Below are positions 1 to 5,073 of a stretch of DNA of 5,073 nt, piece after piece (the stretch's first letter is position 1; every line of letters begins with the position of its first letter). A model generated the notes under the pieces. That model did not search any database. It worked only from the letters and a program-made list of their open reading frames with translations, and was not told where the DNA came from. The DNA is from Gammaproteobacteria bacterium. GTDB taxonomy: Bacteria > Pseudomonadota > Gammaproteobacteria > Chromatiales > Chromatiaceae. The position numbers and the translations under genes were made by a program. Location: NCBI GenBank assembly GCA_030625445.1, contig DAOUQU010000136.1:1-5073 (forward strand), read 5' to 3'.

Positions 1-107
1 TGCTGAGGATTGCGTTGCCTGCTGCCGACAGCGACAAGGCAAAGGCGCTCTATGAAAAAATGCAGCAGGAACTGCCATTCAATCCACGCGCCGGACTGGG
101 GGTATAA
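1..107 (+). CDS. cbpA: C-terminal end of CbpA-type DnaJ (Hsp40) co-chaperone, 5'-truncated by window
   Basis: The reading frame entering at base 3 encodes 34 residues, from LRIALPAADS to PFNPRAGLGV, and stops at the TAA at 105-107. The pattern of a beta-strand (LRIALP), a helix with an Ala/Lys/Tyr heptad (SDKAKALYEKMQQEL), then F-N-P-R is the usual tail of CbpA proteins; E. coli CbpA ends in a comparable FDPR stretch. CbpA is a DnaJ homologue that stimulates DnaK and also binds curved DNA in the nucleoid. The J domain and the substrate-binding domains lie outside the window, so the family call rests on this tail and on the cbpM gene directly after it. The stop is 2 nt before the cbpM start, which indicates co-transcription and probable translational coupling. 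It could be annotated simply as a DnaJ C-terminal domain protein. Confidence 0.75.
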   Translation, partial: LRIALPAADSDKAKALYEKMQQELPFNPRAGLGV

Positions 108-109
108 AG

Positions 110-427
110 ATGAACACCAATAATGAAATCCTGAAAGGCCAGATCCTCGATGAAGAGGTGATGCTGACCCTGGGCGAGTTGAGCCGCGCCTGCACCATGC
201 ATGCCGACTGGATTATCGATCTTGTCGATGAAGGCATCATTGAGCCCAGCGGCCGAGAGGTTTCCGAGTGGCGATTCCCCGGGATCTGCCTCTATCGTGT
301 ACGTTCGGTGATACGCCTGCAGCGTGATCTTGGTGTGAATCTTGCTGGAGCCGCAGTGGTGCTGGACTTGATGGAAGAGATAGAGCAGCTACGCACTCAT
401 CTACGCGTGCTGGAGCATGCTACCTAA
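110..427 (+). CDS. cbpM: Chaperone modulatory protein CbpM (MerR-like)
   Basis: A 105-residue protein, close to the roughly 100 residues of E. coli CbpM. CbpM binds the J domain of CbpA and blocks both its DnaK co-chaperone activity and its DNA binding. Visible features are a MerR-like helical N-terminal part (about residues 18-45, LTLGELSRAC...LVDEGIIEP), a W-R-F strand after the turn (54-56), a basic helix (R-x-x-x-x-L-Q-R-D-L-G, about 66-75), and a C-terminal amphipathic helix with leucine spacing (about 82-102) that probably forms a coiled coil. The G-I-I-E-P and L-x-L-M-E-E-I segments match the G-V-V-E-P and L-T-L-M-D-D-I segments of the E. coli protein. The start at 110 has a G-rich Shine-Dalgarno (98-102) lying inside the last cbpA codons, which supports coupling to cbpA. 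It is not a metal-sensing MerR regulator: it is too short and lacks the effector-binding cysteines. Confidence 0.9.
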   Translation: MNTNNEILKGQILDEEVMLTLGELSRACTMHADWIIDLVDEGIIEPSGREVSEWRFPGICLYRVRSVIRLQRDLGVNLAGAAVVLDLMEEIEQLRTHLRVLEHAT

Positions 428-466
428 AAAAACTCTATCGCGTTCCCACGCAGGAACATGGGAACG
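426..466 (-). terminator. Possible terminator of the aldolase gene (repeat hairpin plus T-tract)
   Basis: Read on the minus strand, the hairpin at 441-466 lies 9 nt after the aldolase stop codon. It is followed by 8 nt and then a run of seven T (426-432). The distance from stem to T-run is longer than in a canonical intrinsic terminator, so termination efficiency is uncertain. On the plus strand the same stem follows cbpM but has no T-run after it; there it could only stabilise the 3' end or work with Rho. Confidence 0.35.
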
Positions 467-468
467 AG
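441..468. repeat. Palindromic intergenic repeat, short copy
   Basis: The arms CGTTCCCA (441-448) and TGGGAACG (459-466) are perfectly complementary over 8 bp around a 10-nt centre. Bases 443-468 match 2974-2999 at 25 of 26 positions; the only difference is A456 versus G2987. The core resembles the G-T-T-C-C-C-A-C-G-C type palindromes common between genes in many gamma- and betaproteobacteria (general knowledge). It lies exactly between two convergent genes. Confidence 0.75.
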
Positions 469-475
469 GAAGATG

Positions 476-1489
476 TTACTCCATCGATGCGTCGTAGGCT
501 CCTTCCCTCGCCAGGCTGTTGAGACGTGCGCGTTTCAACAGCGCCTGTTGGGTTGCATCGCTGTTTTCAGATTTCCCCTGCCATGCCTGCAGCGCGGGCT
601 GCTGCAGTGCACGCCCGTAGGAGATGCTCAGTTGCCAGGGAGCAGGGCCTCGCTGCTGATTGATGGCGTTGAGGTTTTCTGTGGCCTCTTCCGGTCCCTG
701 GCCGCCGGAGAGAAAATTGATGCTGGGGACCGCTGCCGGCACGCCTCGGCGCAGGACTTGCAGTGTTGCCGTAGCGACTTCATCGGGCTCTGCGCGTCTG
801 CAGGCCTTTCCCGGCACGATCATGTTGGGTTTGAGAATCATATGCTCGAGGCTGACGCCATGCCGATGCAGGGCATGGAAAACAGAGTGCAGTACAGCTT
901 CAGTGACTTCGGCGCAGCGTTCGATCTCATGATCGCCGTCCATTAAAACCTCTGGCTCGACGATGGGCACGATGCCCAGCTCCTGGCACACGGCGGCGTA
1001 GCGCGCAAGAACTTCCGCATTGACATGACGACCGAGCCGCGTTGGGTTGGAAGCAGAGATCGGATAGACTTCCCGCCACTTGGCGAAGCGCGCACCCTGC
1101 TCCTTGTAACCCTGCAGACGCTCTGCGAGGCCGTCAAGACCCCTTGTGACGAGATCGCCAGGTGCGCCGGAGAGCGCTCCCGTGCCCTTATCGACCTTGA
1201 TGCCGGGGACGATCTTCTGTGCTGCAGCAACTTCAGCCAGCGGTGTTCCGTCATCACTCTTTTGTCCTAAAGTCTCTTCAAACAGAATGACCCCGCAGAT
1301 ATATTCCCCCAGATCGGGTGTGTTCAGCAGCATGGAGCGATAGCTGCGGCGGCTCTCTTCGCTTGATTCCACATCGATGGCGTCAAAGCGTTTCTTGATG
1401 GTCGGCGCACTCTCGTCCATGGCGAGAATGCCGCGCTTGTCATCCACCATGTCGTCGATGGTGTTTTGTAGTTCGGTTTGGATGGTCAT
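476..1489 (-). CDS. fba: Class I fructose-bisphosphate aldolase (Schiff-base type)
   Basis: A 337-residue cytosolic enzyme of the animal/plant-like class I family, which reversibly splits fructose-1,6-bisphosphate into glyceraldehyde-3-phosphate and dihydroxyacetone phosphate. Every key segment is visible: G-I-L-A-M-D-E-S with the active-site Asp (D25, rabbit Asp33), I-K-V-D-K-G (98-102, rabbit Lys107 region), F-A-K-W-R (K137, rabbit Lys146), V-E-P-E (178 and 180, rabbit Glu187/Glu189), I-L-K-P-N-M with the Schiff-base Lys (K220, rabbit Lys229), F-L-S-G-G-Q (S261) and S-Y-G-R-A-L-Q (R293, phosphate binding). It is shorter than the 363-residue rabbit enzyme because the flexible C-terminal tail ending in Tyr is absent, as is usual in bacterial members. 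The ATG at 1487-1489 has a good Shine-Dalgarno (AGGAGA) 6 nt upstream. It lies 116 nt downstream of arsJ on the same strand, so co-transcription is possible. It is not related to the DhnA-type E. coli FbaB or to zinc-dependent class II enzymes. Confidence 0.95.
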   Translation of the reverse strand: MTIQTELQNTIDDMVDDKRGILAMDESAPTIKKRFDAIDVESSEESRRSYRSMLLNTPDLGEYICGVILFEETLGQKSDDGTPLAEVAAAQKIVPGIKVDKGTGALSGAPGDLVTRGLDGLAERLQGYKEQGARFAKWREVYPISASNPTRLGRHVNAEVLARYAAVCQELGIVPIVEPEVLMDGDHEIERCAEVTEAVLHSVFHALHRHGVSLEHMILKPNMIVPGKACRRAEPDEVATATLQVLRRGVPAAVPSINFLSGGQGPEEATENLNAINQQRGPAPWQLSISYGRALQQPALQAWQGKSENSDATQQALLKRARLNSLAREGAYDASME

Positions 1490-1495
1490 CGGTTC

Positions 1496-1501
1496 TCTCC
1501 T
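1496..1501 (-). promoter_or_regulatory. Ribosome binding site of the aldolase gene
   Basis: The minus-strand sequence AGGAGA sits 6 nt before the ATG at 1489. It is a near-consensus Shine-Dalgarno and fixes this start. Confidence 0.8.
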
Positions 1502-1526
1502 GGTAAAGTTAGAAATTCAGCTGTGG

Positions 1527-1578
1527 TTTGAGATTTGATAGCATAACTATAGTCGATCTGATCAACAGAAATCTCAAA
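1527..1578. repeat. 10-bp perfect inverted repeat in the arsJ-aldolase gap
   Basis: TTTGAGATTT (1527-1536) and AAATCTCAAA (1569-1578) are exact reverse complements separated by 32 nt. The element occupies nearly half of the 116-nt gap between arsJ and the aldolase gene. The 32-nt centre, read on the minus strand, contains TATAGT and TATGCT, which could serve as -10 hexamers for a separate aldolase promoter, but no good -35 was found at standard spacing. The repeat could be two half-sites of a looping or cooperative regulator, or the base of an RNA stem in an arsJ-aldolase transcript. No T-run follows it, so an intrinsic terminator is unlikely. Confidence 0.5.
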
Positions 1579-1605
1579 TTGGGTGGTTATTTTCGCGTTA
1601 CACGC

Positions 1606-2799
1606 CTATGCTGAATACTGTTGTGACGGCAGACGAAACGAGATCAGCCATGTGATCAGCAGAAAGGCGCAGGACCACCACAGGCAGCCAGTAATCCCTG
1701 ATGTTTGATAGACCCATCCGGAGAGCACGGTTCCGGTCAGCCTGCCGCCGGCATTGGCCATGTAGTAAAAGCCGACATTCATCGAGACATGATCCCGCTC
1801 TGACCAGGCAATGATCAGATAGGAGTGCAGCGCCGAGTTGACAGCAAACAGGATGCCGAAAACAGCCAACCCCAGGATCACGACAAGCTGCGCATCGAAG
1901 TACTGCATGCTGACCGCCATGACGGCCGGGACTGCACTGAGGATGAAGGCAAGCTGGCGGGCTGTTGTGCTGTCGCGCCTGCCGTGTTGCAGAAGTTTTG
2001 GTGAAGATGCCTGCACGATGCCGTAGCCGATAATCCACAGGGCGATGAAACTGCCAATTTCGGTTGAACTCCATCCCAGTGTGGAGAGAAAAACAGGCAG
2101 GGCGACGACAAACCAGATATCGCGGGCGCCAAATAGGAAAAAACGCGCGGCAGAAAGCCAGTTGATAGCCGGGGATTTGGAGAGAATGGTGCTGAATTTC
2201 GGCTTGGCGGCAGTTTTTCCGATTTCACCGGGAAGCAATATCCAGGTGATGATCAGCACAACAAACAGCATGCCGGCCAAAATCATCAGGGCGCCGCTGA
2301 AACCCGCAACCGAGAGCAGCAGTGCACCAATGAAGAATCCGGCGCCTTTCAGTGTATTCTTGGAACCGGTCAGCACAGTGACCCACTTGAAGAGGGTGTT
2401 CTCTGCATTCTTCGGCAGCATCAGTTTGACGCTCGCCTTGGCGCTCATCTTGTTAAGATCCTTGGCGATGCCGGAGAGTGCCTGTGCCGCCATGACATAG
2501 GGAATGGAGAGCCAGGATGGATCGACAGCCAGCATCCCGAGCGCAATCACCTGCAGCCCCATACCAATATGCATGGTTGCATTCAGGCCGATGCGCGCTC
2601 CCAGCCAACCGCCGACCAGGTTGGTGACGATGCCGAAAAATTCGTAGAAGAGAAACAGCGAGGCGATCGCCAGCGGCGTATATCCCAGCTGGTGAAAATA
2701 GAGCACCACCAGCATGCGAATGGCGCCGTCGGTGATGGTAAAGGCCCAGTATCCGGCGGTGATAACCAGGTAGTTGCGAAAGGATTTTGCCTGCGTCAT
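1606..2799 (-). CDS. arsJ: ArsJ, organoarsenical (1-arseno-3-phosphoglycerate) efflux MFS transporter
   Basis: A 397-residue inner-membrane protein of the major facilitator superfamily with about 12 hydrophobic segments. Segments typical of ArsJ, numbered from the ATG, are Y-W-A-F-T-I-T-D-G-A-I-R-M-L (17-30), Y-E-F-F-G-I-V-T-N-L-V-G-G-W-L-G-A-R (52-69), A-L-S-G-I-A-K-D-L-N-K-M-S-A-K (107-121), T-G-S-K-N-T-L-K-G (144-152), F-L-F-G-A-R-D-I-W-F (221-230) and F-Y-Y-M-A-N-A-G-G-R-L-T-G (344-356). In the known pathway GAPDH makes 1-arseno-3-phosphoglycerate from arsenate and glyceraldehyde-3-phosphate, and ArsJ exports it, giving arsenate resistance. No GAPDH gene is in the window; the downstream neighbour is instead a class I aldolase. 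The frame stays open to a TTG at 2841 (14 more residues). The ATG at 2797-2799 was preferred because the family normally begins only a few residues before the first helix, although neither start has a clear Shine-Dalgarno. The TAG stop is at 1606-1608. Confidence 0.9.
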   Translation of the reverse strand: MTQAKSFRNYLVITAGYWAFTITDGAIRMLVVLYFHQLGYTPLAIASLFLFYEFFGIVTNLVGGWLGARIGLNATMHIGMGLQVIALGMLAVDPSWLSIPYVMAAQALSGIAKDLNKMSAKASVKLMLPKNAENTLFKWVTVLTGSKNTLKGAGFFIGALLLSVAGFSGALMILAGMLFVVLIITWILLPGEIGKTAAKPKFSTILSKSPAINWLSAARFFLFGARDIWFVVALPVFLSTLGWSSTEIGSFIALWIIGYGIVQASSPKLLQHGRRDSTTARQLAFILSAVPAVMAVSMQYFDAQLVVILGLAVFGILFAVNSALHSYLIIAWSERDHVSMNVGFYYMANAGGRLTGTVLSGWVYQTSGITGCLWWSCAFLLITWLISFRLPSQQYSA

Positions 2800-2885
2800 G
2801 GATGATGATTCTACACCAACGTTGTGACTTTTGGGTGACAAGGTATTATTTAATGTATAAAATTAGATAATCCATATAATATACT

Positions 2886-2904
2886 GAATATCATAAATAT
2901 ATTC
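2886..2904. promoter_or_regulatory. Candidate operator, GAATAT-N7-ATATTC palindrome
   Basis: GAATAT (2886-2891) and ATATTC (2899-2904) form a 19-bp dyad about 87 nt upstream of the arsJ ATG, in AT-rich DNA where its promoter would lie. ArsR/SmtB-family repressors bind AT-rich dyads of this general kind and often control ars genes, but no arsR gene is visible here. Short AT palindromes arise easily by chance in such sequence, so this is tentative. Confidence 0.3.
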
Positions 2905-2912
2905 GATGTGAC

Positions 2913-3000
2913 TCTCGTTCCTGCCGTCCCCGGCGGGAATGCATACGGTATTCGGTTCGATGCCGGGTCTGCATTCCCACGCAGGAGCATGGGAACGAGA
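2913..3000. repeat. 88-nt palindromic intergenic element (MITE- or REP-like)
   Basis: The outer ends TCTCGTTCC (2913-2921) and GGAACGAGA (2992-3000) are perfect inverted repeats. A second inner pair, GGGAATGCA (2935-2943) and TGCATTCCC (2970-2978), is also perfect. Alternatively each side folds on its own: TTCCTGCCG/CGGCGGGAA (2918-2926 with 2931-2939, 9 bp including one T-G pair, 4-nt loop) and TTCCCA/TGGGAA (2974-2979 with 2990-2995) extended by two G-C pairs around the loop AGGA. The right arm recurs at 443-468 with one mismatch. No protein is encoded, and no clear target-site duplication flanks it. Confidence 0.75.
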
Positions 3001-3072
3001 TATCCCTGCTTCCTGCACGGAGTTAATGGGATGTTACAAAAAATGAAGATTTATCCGTAATTTGCTAGTATC

Positions 3073-3101
3073 TTGCATTCACCGGATAATCATCGTTTAA
3101 T
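3073..3101 (+). promoter_or_regulatory. Putative sigma-70 promoter of aceE
   Basis: TTGCAT (3073-3078) and TTTAAT (3096-3101) are separated by exactly 17 nt; each hexamer keeps four consensus bases. Transcription would start near 3108 and give a leader of about 68 nt. A competing candidate is the extended -10 TG-C-TAGTAT (3063-3071), which lacks a good -35. No site resembling the E. coli PdhR operator was recognised. Confidence 0.4.
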
Positions 3102-3122
3102 ACACGGCTTTGATGTAACAGG

Positions 3123-3156
3123 TTTTGCAGTCCTGCTGCAAAATTCAAAATTTTTT
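3123..3156 (+). promoter_or_regulatory. aceE leader hairpin followed by T-tract
   Basis: TTTTGCAG (3123-3130) and CTGCAAAA (3136-3143) are perfectly complementary, giving an 8-bp stem with the loop TCCTG. A run of six T (3151-3156) begins 7 nt after the stem and ends 8 nt before the Shine-Dalgarno. The arrangement resembles a weak intrinsic terminator or an mRNA-stabilising hairpin in the 5' leader. It is far too short to be a known riboswitch class, and no leader peptide is apparent. Confidence 0.4.
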
Positions 3157-3164
3157 ACTGTCAC

Positions 3165-3170
3165 AGGGAG
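3165..3170 (+). promoter_or_regulatory. Ribosome binding site of aceE
   Basis: AGGGAG lies 5 nt before the ATG at 3176-3178 and selects this start for aceE. Confidence 0.75.
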
Positions 3171-3175
3171 AATCC

Positions 3176-5073
3176 ATGACAGATCAAATCAATGATCCAG
3201 ATCCCCAGGAAACTCGGGAGTGGCTCGACGCCCTCGATGGCGTAATCGAGAATGAAGGCAGCAAACGTGCGCATCAACTGCTGGAAAAACTGATCGACAA
3301 AACACGTCGATCCGGCGCCTACCTGCCATTCAGCGGGAATACCGCCTATATCAATACGATTCCTCCCCACAAACAGGAGCCATTCCCCGGTGAGCGCGCC
3401 ATGGAGCGGCGTGTACGGGCGCTGATTCGCTGGAATGCCATGGCGATGGTGGTGCAGGCAAACCGCATCTCGACTGAACTGGGCGGGCATATCTCCAGCT
3501 TCGCCTCCAGCGCCACGCTGTTTGATGTCGGACTGAATCACTTTTTTCACGCCGCCAACGACGATCACGGCGGTGACCTGGTCTTTTTCCAGGGCCACTC
3601 GGCTCCCGGCATCTACTCGCGGGCCTATCTCGAGGGAAGGCTGGACGAAGATGATCTCTACAAGTTCCGCCAGGAGGTTGACGGCGGAGGACTCTCCTCC
3701 TACCCCCACCCGTGGCTGATGCCGGAGTTCTGGCAATTCCCGACGGTCTCCATGGGTCTTGGGCCGATCATGGCGATCTACCAGGCGCGTTTTATGCGCT
3801 ACCTGCATGACCGCGAGATCGTCAAGACCGACAACCGCACCGTGTGGGCTTTTCTCGGCGACGGTGAGATGGATGAACCCGAATCACTGGGCGCCATTTC
3901 GCTTGCCGGACGCGAGAAACTGGACAACCTGGTGTTCGTCGTCAACTGCAATTTACAAAGATTGGACGGACCGGTGCGCGGCAACGGCAAGATCATCCAG
4001 GAGCTTGAGGCAGTATTCCGCGGCGCAGGCTGGAACGTCATCAAGGTCGTGTGGGGGAGCTATTGGGATCCGCTGCTGGCGCGTGACAAGGATGGCTTGC
4101 TGCTCAAACGCATGGAGGAGGTTGTCGACGGGGATTATCAGGCCTACAAACGGCGTGGCGGCGCCTATACCCGCGAACACTTCTTCGGCAAATATCCCGA
4201 ATTGCTGGAAATGGTCTCCAATATGTCGGATGATGATATCTGGCGCCTCAATCGCGGCGGCCACGACCCGGCGAAAGTCTATGCGGCCTATGCAGCGGCA
4301 ATGGATCACAAGGGGCAGCCGACGGTGATCCTGGCCAAGACTGTCAAAGGCTACGGTATGGGAGTTGCCGGTGAAGGTCAGAATATAGCGCACTCGCAGA
4401 AGAAGATGGGCGAGGAGGCGCTGCGTTCATTTCGTGATCGCTTCAATATTCCGATCCCGGATGATGAGATCGCATCTGCGCCATTCTACAAACCTGCCGA
4501 TGACAGCAACGAGATCAAATATCTGAAGGAGCGTCGCGCCGCCCTGGGAGGGCCATTTCCGTTGCGCAGTACTGAAGTTGAAACGCTGGAGATTCCTCCG
4601 CTGGAGAGTTTCAAGTCGCTGCTGGAGGATAGCGGTGAGCGGGAGATGTCCACTACCATGGTGTTCGTGCGTTTTCTCAGCATGCTGATTCGCGACAAGA
4701 AGGTCGGCAAACGGGTTGTGCCGCTGGTGCCGGATGAAGCGCGCACCTTTGGCATGGAGGGGATGTTCCGCCAGCTGGGCATCTACTCATCCTCCGGCCA
4801 GGTCTATGAGCCGGAAGACTCTGATCAGCTGATGTACTACCGCGAAGACAAGAAGGGACAGATACTGCAGGAGGGCATCAACGAAGCTGGCGCCATCTCC
4901 GAGTGGATTGCTGCGGCAACCGCCTACAGCAATCATGGCGTCAGCATGATTCCCTTCTACATCTACTATTCGATGTTCGGCTTTCAGCGTGTAGGCGACC
5001 TGATCTGGGCTGCCGGTGATATGCAGGCGCGCGGCTTTCTCATGGGGGCCACAGCCGGGCGCACCACCCTGGC
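3176..5073 (+). CDS. aceE: Pyruvate dehydrogenase E1 component, homodimeric type, 3'-truncated by window
   Basis: An open frame from the ATG at 3176 runs off the right edge with 632 complete codons; family members are about 885-890 residues, so roughly 70% is present. The enzyme decarboxylates pyruvate with thiamine diphosphate and passes the acetyl group to the lipoyl domains of AceF (E2) in the cytosolic pyruvate dehydrogenase complex. The sequence follows E. coli AceE nearly colinearly with a one-residue offset. It has the substrate/cofactor histidines in D-D-H-G-G-D-L-V-F-F-Q-G-H-S-A-P-G (H131, H141), the thiamine diphosphate/Mg motif G-D-G-E-M-D-E-P-E-S (D229) through N-C-N-L-Q-R-L-D-G-P (N257, N259), the mobile active-site loop N-I-A-H (H406, E. 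coli His407), and the catalytic Glu in Q-E-G-I-N-E (E570, E. coli Glu571). The N-terminus (about residues 5-45) has the acidic/helical character of the E2-binding region. No catalytic residue is missing and no frameshift was seen. aceF would be expected downstream. It is not a heterodimeric E1 alpha/beta gene. Confidence 0.97.
   Translation, partial: MTDQINDPDPQETREWLDALDGVIENEGSKRAHQLLEKLIDKTRRSGAYLPFSGNTAYINTIPPHKQEPFPGERAMERRVRALIRWNAMAMVVQANRISTELGGHISSFASSATLFDVGLNHFFHAANDDHGGDLVFFQGHSAPGIYSRAYLEGRLDEDDLYKFRQEVDGGGLSSYPHPWLMPEFWQFPTVSMGLGPIMAIYQARFMRYLHDREIVKTDNRTVWAFLGDGEMDEPESLGAISLAGREKLDNLVFVVNCNLQRLDGPVRGNGKIIQELEAVFRGAGWNVIKVVWGSYWDPLLARDKDGLLLKRMEEVVDGDYQAYKRRGGAYTREHFFGKYPELLEMVSNMSDDDIWRLNRGGHDPAKVYAAYAAAMDHKGQPTVILAKTVKGYGMGVAGEGQNIAHSQKKMGEEALRSFRDRFNIPIPDDEIASAPFYKPADDSNEIKYLKERRAALGGPFPLRSTEVETLEIPPLESFKSLLEDSGEREMSTTMVFVRFLSMLIRDKKVGKRVVPLVPDEARTFGMEGMFRQLGIYSSSGQVYEPEDSDQLMYYREDKKGQILQEGINEAGAISEWIAAATAYSNHGVSMIPFYIYYSMFGFQRVGDLIWAAGDMQARGFLMGATAGRTTL

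Larger units (their letters stand above)
2800..3175. other. Divergent arsJ / aceE intergenic region
   Basis: These 376 nt contain no credible gene. From left to right they hold the untranslated or alternative-start leader of arsJ (2800-2841), a strongly AT-rich stretch of about 65 nt (2842-2907) with short palindromes, a palindromic element rich in G and C (2913-3000), and the probable aceE promoter and leader (about 3060-3175). The sharp base-composition switch near 2911 suggests that the palindromic element was inserted into an older promoter region. Confidence 0.7.

Noticed and set aside
458..946. 162-codon open frame on the + strand, opposite the aldolase gene
   Set aside because: It lies wholly antisense to the aldolase, whose catalytic motifs are all intact. 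Its translation is Cys/Arg/Leu-rich with no family resemblance, and its ATG falls inside the palindromic repeat.
1598..2074. 158-codon open frame on the - strand overlapping arsJ
   Set aside because: It is an alternative frame of arsJ. The arsJ frame carries the hydrophobic segments and conserved family motifs, while this one reads as low-quality Cys/His/Arg-rich sequence.
2045..2500. 151-codon open frame on the + strand, antisense to arsJ
   Set aside because: It is an antisense shadow of the transporter coding region with no ribosome site or recognisable domain.
2842..2910. AT-rich stretch considered as a replication origin or attachment site
   Set aside because: There are no DnaA-box-like repeats, iterons, integrase gene or tRNA nearby. 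Promoter-region AT content explains it well enough.
3032..3120. TGTTACA (3032-3038) and TGTAACA (3114-3120), a 7-bp inverted repeat around the putative aceE promoter
   Set aside because: It is short, widely spaced and in AT-rich sequence, so chance occurrence is likely; it was not annotated as an operator.
3161..3808. 215-codon open frame on the - strand opposite the start of aceE
   Set aside because: aceE is unmistakable on the + strand here. The antisense frame reflects codon bias and has no recognisable domain.
3759..4328. 189-codon open frame on the + strand in another frame inside aceE
   Set aside because: It spans the thiamine diphosphate motif of aceE in a shifted frame. Its translation is rich in Arg, Ser, Trp and Ala with no family match, so it does not indicate a frameshift in aceE.

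Overview
The window looks like chromosomal DNA from a free-living or symbiotic gammaproteobacterium. The evidence is a homodimeric-type AceE close to the E. coli sequence, a CbpA/CbpM pair, and an ArsJ of the proteobacterial type. The eukaryote-like class I aldolase and the palindromic intergenic repeats would suit a sulfur- or metal-handling lineage such as the Chromatiales or Sedimenticola relatives. That placement is inference and cannot be fixed from the sequence alone.

Layout, left to right. (1) The last codons of a CbpA-type DnaJ co-chaperone run into cbpM, its small MerR-like modulator; both are on the + strand and the two genes are separated by only 2 nt. (2) cbpM converges on a class I fructose-bisphosphate aldolase gene (- strand) across a 48-nt gap filled by a strong hairpin. 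(3) Upstream of the aldolase, on the same strand and after a 116-nt gap containing a 10-bp inverted repeat, is arsJ, which encodes an MFS exporter of 1-arseno-3-phosphoglycerate. (4) A 376-nt divergent intergenic region follows. It holds an AT-rich stretch with a candidate operator, an 88-nt palindromic element sharing 25 of 26 bases with the hairpin after cbpM, and the probable aceE promoter and leader. (5) aceE (pyruvate dehydrogenase E1) begins on the + strand and runs off the right edge with about 632 codons visible.

How the genes may work together. In the known ArsJ pathway, GAPDH uses arsenate in place of phosphate on glyceraldehyde-3-phosphate, and ArsJ expels the unstable arseno-product. 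Here arsJ is followed by an aldolase, which makes glyceraldehyde-3-phosphate, and not by the GAPDH gene usually found beside it. The pair may therefore be a substrate-supply plus export arrangement for arsenate detoxification, but this is inference. aceE and cbpA/cbpM appear to be ordinary housekeeping or stress genes that happen to flank it. No CRISPR array, tRNA, rRNA, transposase or phage gene was seen.
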